Positions 32,381 to 44,767 of a stretch of DNA of 64,000 nt are shown here, piece after piece. The notes under the pieces are model-generated. The model searched no databases and was not told where the DNA came from. It saw nothing but the letters and a program-made list of their open reading frames with translations. This DNA comes from Campylorhamphus procurvoides (lineage: Eukaryota > Chordata > Aves > Passeriformes > Dendrocolaptidae): the NCBI GenBank assembly GCA_013396655.1, contig WBMV01000267.1, positions 1,222,333 to 1,286,332 of the forward strand. The letters run 5' to 3'. Made by a program: the position numbers and the translations under genes. Positions within the stretch are counted from its first letter, which is position 1. Every line of letters starts with the position of its first letter.

Positions 32381-35300
32381 CAGATGTCACAGTTCTCAGC
32401 TGTGGAGCAGAAGTGTCTACTCTGTCCTCCATTCCTTGGTTTCCAGTGGAAAAACCCCCCAACAACAGAAAACAAACCCCAAACAATTTTATTCCTTTTC
32501 ATTCTTCCAGTTGATGGAGTCTCAGTGTTCATCAAGTGACCCTTTAGCCTTTGCATTCCTGGGGACATAATTCTCCAGTGCTTCATTCAACTCATGTGCT
32601 TTTCACCACAATGAGGCAGTTAAATTAGTTGCATTTTTGTTTCCTCCACTTTATCCCATCATCAGCCCATTACATACACTGTGCTTGCTCCCACACTGGT
32701 CTGAAAGTTGGTTGTTTGGTTGGTTTGTCCTCTGGAAATTCATCACTCCCAGAAACCCTGGCAGTGGTTTGCTTTGTTTCCACGTGGTTTGCCTACTAAC
32801 ACACTGCTCCAGAGCATTTCTGATCTGACCCACATCATCACATCTCACAGACACATGGGCTGATGTAACTTAAGTGCTTTATAATGTTCTTTTTAAACAC
32901 AGAGAAAGGGTAAAAACTGCACTGAAGATGTGGATTTTAACTGGGGTTATATTTCACAGAGTAGGACCACTCTCTGTGGGGCTGCAGATCAGTCCTTGCA
33001 CCAGGAGCTTTCTTTAGGGTGGTGAACTCCCTGCTGACAGCAAGGAAGTGATCCCATCCCCAAACACTGGCATCTTGTGCTGGTGAGACAAACTGGGGTG
33101 CCAGCAAGGTCCTGAGCACCTGTTCCAGCTGGACCAGCTTGGGCAGGGGTTGAATGAAAGGGTTCCATCACAGCTTTTTCCTTCTTATGCCCCCATGGAG
33201 CTGCACACTGTGTATCTGCAGCAGTGTTATTGAGGACCACTGTTCCAGTGTCCTTGGGAACTCTCCAGTCCCACTTGGATATTTTTCATCCAGCTACAAG
33301 ATTTCTGCCTAAAATACAAAGCCAGACTCTGCAAATACCTGTATAAAGGTGAATAGCAAGTTTTCCTATGCATGCATAGCTAAAGTATCAGAAAATATGT
33401 ATTTCATACACTCACATCTGCAGTGCTATAACTTTCCACCCTGATTCTCTATGGGGCAAAAGGCCTGCAGAGATGTGAATTAGCTGGTTCAAGGGCATCA
33501 GACTGCTCATACCCCAGTGTTATTGCAGCTCCCCCTTAGAGAAGAAGATTAGTACTCCACTTAACAGCTTTTCATATGACAGCACACCATAAATTAAATT
33601 CAGTATAGAAGGAAGTATTTGCACACTTGGACTTAGCCTCTTAGACTTTCTATTAGTATTAGAGCAATATCCAAATTAAGATGATATTTGAGCTCTGGGG
33701 TTTGCCAGAGCCCCGGAAAGAAATGAGAATAGGCTGAAATGGGGAAACTCGCCAACTGTCTTACCTGCCAGGCAAATGTTTTGTGATGGATGAAGGTATG
33801 AAGTATCTGGGACAAATGAAGAAACTGTCATGTGTGGGTGGGGAAGGGAGGGATTTGGACCAGCCTTTTGCCAGTGGCATTCTGGAGAAATTGAAGAGAG
33901 TAGCTTTGGATGCTGCTCTTGTGCCAGTAAGATCAGCATCTGGCCTTGGGATTAAGACATTGGGCAGACAAAGGCTGAAGGTGACCCGAGTGAGGTACTT
34001 TTGGGACCAACAGAAGGTTTAATGGAAAGACAGTGGGAAAATAGGAAAGAGTGTGAGTAATTATAATTATTTCCAAGGGCTTCTCTGTCACTGGAAATGT
34101 CTCAAAGTATAGAAATAATCAGCCAATGCAGATTCTGACATTATGCATTGACAGATGAGATTCAGGTGGCTTGACTGGTCTCTAGTGGGGTACACCCTCA
34201 CTCTGGAGAAGGGCAACTATAGCCATATATGAAAAAAAGGGGAGGGAAAAGCTACTGGCCCAAGGATGGCCTGACAAGAGGAGACAGACTGGACACTTGG
34301 AGTACACTAAATAACCAAAGTCTGGGAATGATTTATACAAAATAGTGGACTGAGAGAAAACTGCTGATGTGACCTGTGGAACTCACTGCTGCAGGACACT
34401 GCGAGGGCTGGAAGCTCATTCTGAAGCAGCAAATGGACAGACCTTGGAATGAGGTGGGGAAGATACAGAATGTTGTTTCTCACCTCTCCTCTTGCCCTCA
34501 GGAGAGTCCTGTAAGACACACTGACCTTCACAACCATGTCTATAGATCATTCCCTCCTGAGACAGGCTCCCACAAGGGAAAGGTCTTTGATACTGGCTTA
34601 CTCATGCTGTTTTCAGTGGAGGTAGAAGCAAGGCAAAGCTGTGGGCCATGTATAATGCTGTGGGTGTGAGGGAATGGTTCAGTTCTTCTAGATTTCCTTC
34701 ATTAAGCTGCTGGAAAAGAAAAGACAGAGCTAAAGGTGTTTAAGCCTCACCGTGAAGCCCTTCTGGGCTGGGGAATTTGGAATAGGAGAAGACATAACAC
34801 ACTGACTCCTCTGCACAGGGAGGACTGACAACAAGGCAGACCATATATAAATATACATAATATCTAAAATACATATATAAAATAATATGTGTATACTGAT
34901 ATGTAGGGCTTGTAGTAACAGACACTTCTTAGGTATGTGCTCACTCAAGAATGTGGTCACTGCACACAGGCATTGAAATGCCAATTACTTATCACTGCAG
35001 TGCTGTTCAGCCAAGGAGAAATGGGAACAGAAGTGTATTTCTGCCTCTCATTAAAAGGGCACACTTTCAATTACAGGGCCCTATCCTGGCTCTGAGTGGC
35101 CCCTACAGTGTAAGTGAGGTAGTTTGGTTTATGCTGTGATATTGAGATGTGGATCAGTCCTGTTAGAGGCCTCTATATTTTAATCTAAGTATCAAAATTA
35201 TTGAAAGGATGGTTGATCTTTAAATTAATAGTTGCTCTCATTAATTGCTCCAAGTGTGGTTCAAACTGGGCTGTAGAATTCATAATTAAAGGGAACGTGC

Positions 35301-38300
35301 ATATTTTAGTCCATCCCAGATTCAGCCATAATTAGCATTCCCATTAATATGCTGATTTATTCCCATACAGTCCCTTGTTACTCAGAGAGTGAGGCAGTGA
35401 ACAAGATCAAAGACATGTGGTCCTGGCACTTCAGCATCTCCTGGGAAATCTCTGCTCTCTCCTGACAGGAACTTTTGCAGTTGTGGCTCTGAGACCTGGT
35501 TGTTGCTGCTCCTGGGCACCTGAAACTGCAGTATCTTACTGCCTACAGCTGCTTTCCCTGAAGTGTTTAAAGCAATTCCTCTGGAGTGGCAAAGGGTTCC
35601 ATCCACACTACCTATTGGAAAGCAGTTCCTAGACCAAGTTACTTGTTGTGCCCCAGCATCTTTCAGGAGCCTAAAGACACCTGTGGGACTTTAGACAGGG
35701 GCTTTCTCCATCTAGGATACTGGTAGGGATGTAGCCATAAGGTGCAATCTCCTCTCCAGGAGCTTTGTCTAAAGAGTGCTGGTGGGATCTGTCTCAGTTG
35801 CTGCCAGTACAACAGGTGCTGCTTTCTGGGGAGGGGAGTGAGGAAGAGGAGGCGAGGGAGAAATCCATCTGTCCTCTTGGGTTTGCATATCCATGGCTCT
35901 TCTAATAGCAAAGCAAGACACAGATTTGTTGCAGAAACAGACAGGCTAGATTAGGACATTTTGTTCCATTTGTTTTTTTGTGCACTCAGCCCCTCCTCCC
36001 ACGTTTCTGTGTGCACCACGACGCAGATGCACACAGTTGCTGTGACCTCCCCAGAGGTGGTGTGTAGCACCAGGGCCATGCAGGACCCTCCTTTCCCACA
36101 CAAACCTCACTTTGGCTAACCCATTTGGGAGGATATAGTGTTTCCAGGTCATTTTGGGGCTGGCACATACTCATGTCTAATGTATTCTGCTGAGTCCTTC
36201 AAAGGCCAGCTTGGGGAGCTTGAAGTGATGGGTCGCGAGACAGAATTTCCCCCTAAATCAGAAGAAAGAGGGAAGCATGTTTTTGGGTTTTTTTTTTTCC
36301 ACTTCTGCTCTTCTTGGTGAGCATGGGGCCTGCTCTGCTTGCCAGCTTTGTCTTACAGATTCCTTCCTATTGCAGAGAGGTTTCTCCCACTCTCTTCGGC
36401 TGCCTTGATTTCCCATGGGTTTCTGCTACATGTTAGAAGCTGGCCCCATAAGTGACCCTTGGAAGCATTGCACAGCACTGCTGCATGTCAAGGTGCATGG
36501 AGAGACTGGCCATGGGCCCTTCATCTGAACTGGGTGGATGTTTTTAGGGTACTGGAGGCTGTGACCCTCTTTGTTTTCCTTTGGAAAAGTAGCAATGACC
36601 CTGCAGTTGGCTGGGGAACTGTGAGCAGTGGCCACAGGCTGCAGTCCTGGCTCTTCTATAACTCTGCCCAAGTTGTTTCCTGTGTTTTACACCATGGAAG
36701 CCGTATGCAAGGGTCATACACCCCTGAAGAGCTTTCTCCTCCAAATGCACAGTGCTCCCTGAGAACAAGAATACAGCTACAAATCACCCCCCTTTTGCCT
36801 CCTACAGTACAAAGCTTACCTCCCTGCTTTTAGTACAGTACACCAGCTGTATATGACTGTATATTAGCTTTTCTAGCCCCAGAGGCGCTGTTCAGTCTGC
36901 CACCTTCTCTTTTCCACCCTAACACCTGTACATTATTTTTGTCTCGTTTTTCTCAGCTGTGGATGGGAGGGGGAGGCAGAAGGGCACTGTGCTTGGAGGA
37001 GGAGGCTGTAGATGGTGCTGTCGGCCCAGGAAAGCAAAGCTGGGCTGGTTATTTACTCATAATAAAAACTCCAGTAAAAGCAGCCTAAAACGAGGAAGTC
37101 AGAGGGGCTGAGAAAATGAGGGCTGCTCAGGGCTATGGGAGCACCTCGATGGGTAAATCCCTAACTCCAGTGCCAGGTGCTGCATGGGGTGACCATGGAA
37201 TGCTGTGGGATTCACCAGGACAACTTCTCCTTGGGATGTTTTCTGCACACCCGTGCCTGCCCACGCTGGAGCAGGATAGTGCTTTGCCCAGGCCAGCGCT
37301 TCTTAGGCAAAGGCTGGAGGCTCTGGCAGGAGAGGTGGCATGCCACAAGAGATTAGCAAAAACTGAACTTCAGAGAAATATCTTCCTAATCCCCATTCAC
37401 TGGTTTAAACCCTGAGGATTTCCATGTCTTCCAAACCTCTTGTTTTTTGTTTGTTTAATACTGGCTCTTATGACTAGCTAATCTTGTTAGCCATAAGTAC
37501 AAGCAATTCACTTTTGGATTCCTGCTAGATTTGCTGGGTATGGGAAGAAAATCACAAGGGATTGAATTGTCATGGCATAATGAATCACCACTTCACCGAG
37601 CTGTGGTCACTGGCCATTTGTGAGCTTTTAGCCCTTTGCATGGCAAAATTCAGCAGCAGTTTTAAACCAAGATGTAGAATTCATTTACAGAAGAGTTGGA
37701 TCTCCCTGACACCAGACTGTTTCAACATCATTCAATGTGCTAAGGAGCAAGCCATGATCTGCCGATTCCCAGAATCTTGGTAATGCCCTGGAGCAGCGAA
37801 TTTCACAGGTCAGTTGGACAGTATTTGAAGTATTTCCTAAAGCTGGTAACATGTCTGTGGCCGGCCAGGTGCCTCCAGCTTTCCTGTAACCTTCTATCCC
37901 ACACAAAAAAGAGACAAGACGACCACATAGAAGCTTGGACTTGACTGCTGTGACCTGCCAGGAGATTTTCTCTTCCAAAATACATGCCTAGCACTGCATA
38001 CCCCTTTTTATGTGGAGGTGCTTATGGAGCAACATTCTGAGCCCTCCATCTGTTCTGTGCAGTGTTGGTATTTGTACCAGAACAGCAACAGTTCAGATTG
38101 GGCGTTTTTTGTCACATGGCTCCAGGAATGCTAGGTAATGCTGAAACTTCAGGGCTGAGTCTTTACTTAAGGGCTGGCAGCACTCCACAAATCCTGAATA
38201 AACACCTTCATCAGACCCTTCAAGTAAATCAAGAAAGCCAGCCTGCCTCAACTCCATTTCAGACTTGTAAAGACTTTCTTTTTTGCCTTCCCTCTCTCGG

Positions 38301-41300
38301 AGGAAATTTATATCAGAATACTGCTGAAATTCAAGATCCCTCATCTGCCTCCCCCCACAAAAAAACAGAGGCACAAAAGAGGCATTAAAGACACTGAACA
38401 TGCAAATAATCGAATGTTTTCATATGTGGAAGAAAGGTTGCTTTTAGTAACTCATCCTAGAACACTGCGTTAGAGGTTTTGGAATCAGAGCCTCCCAACA
38501 GCATCAATAAAGGGAAAAGGTCCAAAAAGTAAGCTAAACAGGGCTGCTGCCTGAATATAGCCTTTCATTCAGCTGTCCCCACACTGTTTCAGACTAATTT
38601 TGGAGGGGTTTTTGATAAATGATGGAATTTGTATTTTTTGGCTTCCATTCAACAGTTTATATTTTTGTTCTATAATTTCCTTAAACATTTAATTTCCTAC
38701 ATGAGTTGATGGTCTCTTACATCTGCCGGAAAATTAGTTCTGGTGCTTCTGTGCCTGTGCTGGGAATTTATGTTTTATTTTCATTACTGAAGATGCAGAG
38801 AGAGTGAACCCACCTGTGAGTAGATGCTGTTGTACACTGACTTGCAGTTTTGCAGATGATATAGGAAGATGCAACAGATAAAGAGATATTTGAGTCAAAG
38901 GGCTCCACTTTTAGAGTTGTTTGAGAATTTTCTGTTCTGCTTAGCTGTAATAGTGTGGCTATCTCCAACAGATCTGAACTCAGAGGTGAAATGCATTGAA
39001 AACAGAGTTTTCTTACAAATGCTACATGTGGAAGTTGCTGCTGTGAGGTACTGGTGCCACTTCCAAACATCAGGCAGCATTTCTGTGAGAGACCCAATTC
39101 CTCCTCCATCTGTGTTGTTCCTCCTTCCCAGCACTGCCTCTGCAAACAAGGTGTTCCTTGTTCCAAGCTGACCTTTCCTCTGATGGTGGAGCCAGCACAT
39201 TGGAAAAGTGGCAATCCCAAAAAACAATACAAGCAAATTTTTTTTCTAGTGTTATGTAGGTCTTTAGGGACAGAATTCATTTAGCATGGATCATCAAAGA
39301 AGGCGCTCAGCATCATTGGGGGAGAGGCAATGATATGGCCTAGGAGCAGAAACAGGAAACAACTGTGTAGAAAATAAATTAGTTAGGCTGAGGGTGAAAA
39401 GAGTGAGAGGTAAAATTGTGCTGGAAAACTCTAAATAGAGAGCAGATTGCAAAAGTGATTTTACCTGATTTGTCAGCAATATGGTGCCCTTCTCTGCATG
39501 ACTGGGAACCAAAGGGACCACCTAAAGCTGGGGCCAGCAGTCAGCAGACAGGGTGGCTCAGTCTGCAGTTGTCCTTGTCTGTAAGTGTGTGTGGGCACTT
39601 TTTTGTAACCACATTTTGCATCCAAAAATTCTGATTCTTACATTCCTGAAGAATCACATACTTTGAGAAACACTGTTTGACTCTGATGTCTTTGCTCATT
39701 CCCTGTGTCTCAAGCAAAACAAGAGGCTTTTTTGTGTCCAAAATCTTGAACTTGATGCTACAAATACATTTTTTGCACTACTGCAGGGGTGAGAAGTAGT
39801 CGATTCTATTGCATCAGCAAATTACTCCCACCAGCAAGTTACTCCCTACATAGAGTGACTCCCCATCAGTTCCTACTGGGCAGCTGTGGGATGCAATGAA
39901 GATGTAAAATAGCAGGATCTGTCCTAACTTAGGTAAGTTTTGTATTATTTAAAGGTCACTGAAATGTTGAGAATTTGTGATTTCCTTGATGCTTGGCTGG
40001 AAAAAAAGGCACGTGCGTCAGCCTTTTTGAGCACAGAGGACTGAGTGTTCTTGGCTCTGTGACAAAGAAATAGAGTTGAAGTCCTGGCCTGACATGGGAT
40101 CAGGCAAATGGCAGATAACACAGCAGTGAGACCAGCTGAACCTACCCCACCAATAAGTCAGGTGCTTTCTGGCCAGGTTATAGTATTTCTAGGATTCAGA
40201 TCTGGTCATACGAGACTGCTCTTATGAACACTGCTGGTTCTTGTAGCAGCCTGAGCTTGCCTTCATGGTGTCCAAGGAAATCTGATCTGCTTTAAATTAT
40301 CACAGCATTATGGGAGATCAAGGTCTCCTCTCAGTTTATATCAGGTGATTTTTGCTCCAACAGACGTCTTTCCCAGTTCTCTTAATAAGTAAAATCTTCT
40401 CCTGGTTGGACCTGAGAATGTGTCCTAACTTGGTGGAAATGACCTCATGGAACACATAATAAATTCTCTTTGTTCATTGAGCCCACAACAAGCACAGTGT
40501 GTTTGTGGCCAGGAAGACTCTGTATCAAAAACCTCCCTATACCCTGAAAATACTGGGAAGAGCAAGATTTGTCTCAAAGTAAGTAAGATTAATTCAAGAG
40601 GTGTATGGAGGGGTGAGGGCTTCAGCGAGGAGCTGCATTTGCTGGTAGCACCTTTTGCTGGGTAAAAATCTGCTTTTGGTACAAAACAATCCGCTTCTGC
40701 AAGAGCTCTGTGCAAGGCATCATTTCCAGCCCTTGATGACATGAATCCTCCCAGCCTGTGACATAGTGACTTATGGGTTCCAGTGGAAATCAAGGTTAGT
40801 CCACTGTAAATGAGTGGCTGTGATCCTAACTCGGCAAGGATGTGATTGCTCAGCCTGCCAGGAAACCCACAGGAATGCAACATTTAGTGATTTCCACCTG
40901 GGGACAGCCCTCCACCCCACCAGGAGTTCTGCAAGGGGTCTGAGAGACAGCAATGGGCATACCTGGAGGGATCTCTCATGCACAGTTCTAGGATAAGGTC
41001 ATGTTCTCTGTCCTTATTACATCAAAACATCCACTAATGTCCACAGATTTTTTGATCTGATCAAGGGCTTTGTGGTCCATTCCTGTTGATGACTGGGTTT
41101 CATCTCCTTCCTTTCTGCACAATATGCTAGTTGACTCTTCCATTTCCTCCCTGTTCATCAGGCTGGGATATTACAGGAGCTGTGTGTGGTCCTGGCGAGT
41201 TTCTGATCCAAGTTTGCTTCAGGAGAAACTGAGGTTTCGAGGAAAAAGTGTGTGTGTGGAGTGGGGCTTATTTTTCTTGATACCAAAAATGTCTGGAAAA

Positions 41301-44300
41301 ATGAAGTTAGACAAGGAAATGCCTACAAAAGCCACACATCACCTGAATTCCCAGAAAGGCAATGGTTAGAGAGCACAAAACAATATGTGAGAAAGTATCA
41401 GAAGTGGAAAATGTACAATAGCAGTTCCTGGGCCAGACATGTTTGAAAAATTAAAACTCACAATCAGTTCCGCCATCCTTTCCTTGCCAGGTGATGTGAA
41501 ACCTGATGCTGAGACTGGCCAACACAAAAAAAGGCACAAGGGACCTTATACTGCTGGGAATTTTAGCTACAGCTGTGTTGAGAATGGAGTTTTTCCCTTT
41601 TCCCCTAAAGATGACTTGCTTCCTGAGGCCCTACTTGCTGCTCTGCTCCCTGACCTTTATCTCCTCCGGAAAACTCTGTGGGGCAGGGCTGGAACAAATG
41701 ATCACAAAAGGTGGACAGATTCAGTGAGAGAGTTTGATCTTTTGAAGGTGGTGGTGGAAGGACTAGATGGACTGATTGAGGCCCAGAACAGACCCAGGCC
41801 ACCATACTGGTGTGGACAGGCATTCCCAGTGCTGGCCACCACAGCCCATTCTCCTGCCCGTCTGCGTCATGGAGAAGACAGCAGGGGTGCAGTTCTGCTC
41901 TGCAGTTTAAAGTGGGGATGTCTCTGGAGCACTGACAGACCAATGCACTGTTACAGCTGGCTGAAAATTGTCCATCTTTTATGCTGAAAAACAAACAAAG
42001 CCAACAGCACCGAAATGAAACAGTTGGGCTCAGCTGTGGTTGACATTCAGCTCACACAGGATGGAGATCTGATGGCCCCTTCTCCTGCACAGACCAAGCC
42101 ACTGGCTGGACTGTGAATTCTGTGGTAGACTACTGCCTTCTGTCTGGCAGTATTTCTGTGTGGTGCTGTGGGACCTGGCGATGTATTTTTGGGTGGGAAG
42201 TCCTGGATGTTCTGAGGCTGGTCTATAAAGGAGCCTGGTACCACGAGGTGCTCACACGGTGACTGCTCAGCAGCTCAGCCAGGTGCAAGTTCAAGTCTGA
42301 ACCACGTCAAAGTGACGTACAAAGTGCTGCTTCCCAGAACACTTCATTCTATGAAAATGCTTTGATATTTCCACATTTTGTCCCCAGTCATAATGGAAAC
42401 AAATACTAAAATATTGGAAATTCCTGTGGGATGAAATTCCTGTGAAGTTCATTTTTGCACTTAGTGAAAGTAAATACAAAAATGCCTTGTGGGTGGTTTT
42501 GTGTTTTTACTCCCCTAATTAAAGTTTCCTGACTTTTCCACAGTGTCAGGGATGGTTTAAGGAGCTTACTCCCTTCAAGAACCATTGCACACAAATAGAC
42601 CTTGAGATTCCCCCATCATGAGGAGGGAGATGTGTGTGGAAATCCAGATTATTAGTGAGCATAGTCCAAGGGTGGGAAACAAAACCTTCTCCTTGTGTGG
42701 TTATGGGCACCTCTTTGCAGAGTCCTGATTGTTGCTCTGGTTTGCTCACTGCTTTGAATCAATGTGATACTGTCAGGCAAAGACAAAGATATGCATTTTT
42801 AATTCATTTTCTCCCTGGCGTATATAAAATGTGCTGCTTTGTTGAGAACCTTTTGGGTTTATTTTTAATAGGAGCGTGGGATGTCAGGAAACATTCAGAT
42901 TTCAAGCCTTGCACAGTGGCAGAATTCACATCAAGTGAGGTCTGGGGGGAAGGATGCCTTTGGCCAGCAAGGTGCTCACCAGCCCTGGCACTCATCTATG
43001 GGCCTCTTCCTCCTCCTCCCTGATCCCCAGCTCCAATGACAATGGATGGTAAGTTTATTGCTACCTTCTTTGGCAGGAGTTTAACACCAGACTGGGGCTT
43101 TACAAGCAACTGGCATTTTTGGCAGGCTTAGTCGGTCTTCTGCCTCCCGAGATTCCTAGTTTGAGGTCCAAGCTTCAATTTTCATTCTGCTTCAGTGTCC
43201 ACAAATATTAGTAAGTTGTGATGTGACCTTTTAACCCAGAATGTGCCTTTCCCATCAACCGAGGACCCTTAATATCTCTGAAACTCAGCAGAACTATTGT
43301 TACTCCTTTTATTCCATACAGCAAATAGCCAAGCATATAACATGGGCATGTCATGGCCATGTCATGCCTGGCAGTGTGTCTGTCTGGCAGGTGGATCCTG
43401 GCTGTTTCTGGCCTGCCCTTTTCTATGTACATAAGATGTTGTGAGCTGCTGATTACATCTTTACTGAACAGCCACATGAGTGTTAGAGTTTCTGGCATTG
43501 CATCTCCCTCTGTTGATATCTTGCTCAAACTTCTGCATCTTTGCCATGTTTGGAGTTTGCAGGTGTCTGTGGTATCAGGGTCCATCAATGCCACATGGCT
43601 TTCCTGCCTTTGCCATGCTTCCAGCATTAGAATTATCCAGCACTAGTGTTTCCTGGCTCGTAGCTAAGGGAGCAATTTAAGATGGTCGGCACTCAACACA
43701 AGTGGCTTCTTATCTGGAGCACAAACTCTTCCCTAGCATTTCCAGTGCATTAGAACCCTGCTTATTATGTTTGTCCTTGAAAAGGAAAATATTATGCATA
43801 AGAACAAAGTCCCAGGTTCATAATAGCTGCAAGGTGTGAGCACAATGTGATGAGCATGGAGGGACACAAAGGGACATGAACTTAAGGCTTTTGTGTGTTT
43901 GGTGGGGCTCCACACCAGTACAGGTCCAGAGAGGTGGAGTTCTCAGGTGACTTTGGGTCCACTCACACACACAGGTTCTCTTGAAGATTGCTGTGCTTCC
44001 TGTGTATCTAATTTGGGATTAGTGTGTCAATCCTGTGGCAATCTGAGCAAGTGATTTTGGGCATAGGCCCTCTGAAGGAATTGGGGTGGCTTCAGGAGGC
44101 ACAGCTGCTTGTAAGCCCTCCCCTGCAGACTGATAGGGGACAGCAGCTCTTGCTGCCAGTGAACTGACCATTACGAAGACACATTATTTAGGGGAAAAGC
44201 TGGGAAAGTGATGTGCCCATGTCAGGGAGACAAGTTGGAGAGTCTCTTTTGGAAGGGCAATAGCAGCAGCAAGCCAGGGCCTCTGCCAGTGCAGAGTGGG

Positions 44301-44501
44301 GCAGCTCATGGTGATCCCTGCCATTCAGTTCTCCAGATCTCCATAGCATCCTTCCTTCCCAGCAAACTGCAATCTGTTTTCCTGAACTGGTCCCCTCAGG
44401 ACACTTGTGTCAGCAGGCAGCAAAGCTGTTCTGTTGTAGACAAACCATTTGTCTTGTCTCTGCAGAAGAGCAAGTAAACGCAGTTTTCATGAATGCCACT
44501 G
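32381..44501. other. Intergenic sequence, no gene recognised
   Basis: About 12 kb without recognisable exons. The longest open frames (182 codons at 41439-41987 +, 170 codons at 38768-39280 -, 152 codons at 40425-40883 -) have no domain I recognise and fit chance expectation. Notable are a TA-rich patch near 34842-34897 and an AT-rich block at 35165-35365 dense in TAAT-type motifs. Confidence 0.6.
34842..34897. repeat. TA-rich microsatellite-like patch
   Basis: ATATATAAATATACATAATA followed by further ATA/TATA repeats to about 34897; low-complexity sequence with interrupted (TA)n. Confidence 0.7.
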
Positions 44502-44767
44502 TGTGCTGGTTTGGGAAGAGCACATCACACAGGACCAGTGCAGGCTTGACAACAACTGACATGAAGCCTCAGCTCTTTTATTAGCCAGAGCAGCAAATTC
44601 AGTATAAATGCCCCCTCCCCATTGCCACTTCAGCTACCTAGAATAATCCCTCCCATCTACACCAGGGATGAGGTTATACCTGCCTGTTTCAATCCCCTTG
44701 GTTCTAGGGAGCAGCTAACTGTAGGAAATGTCAGGCAGCAAAAAATATTGAGTCATGGTATTATTTC
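44502..44767 (-). mobile_element. Possible solo LTR, minus orientation
   Basis: On the minus strand the block shows GGCATTTATACTG, then TAATAAAAGAGCTGAGGC, then a U5-like stretch ending CCCAAACCAGCACA. This is the order expected of an LTR promoter/poly(A)/terminus, with a CA end at 44502. The other end, near 44767, is uncertain. CACTG flanks both sides but does not leave a clean TG...CA element. No internal retroviral coding sequence is seen. Confidence 0.4.

Noticed and set aside
38768..39280. 170-codon minus-strand open frame as a gene
   Set aside because: No recognisable motif and no helix or domain pattern. The length is within chance expectation for 64 kb, and no splice or promoter context supports it.
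40425..40883. 152-codon minus-strand open frame as a gene
   Set aside because: Low-information composition and overlapping open frames on the other strand; no homology recognised.
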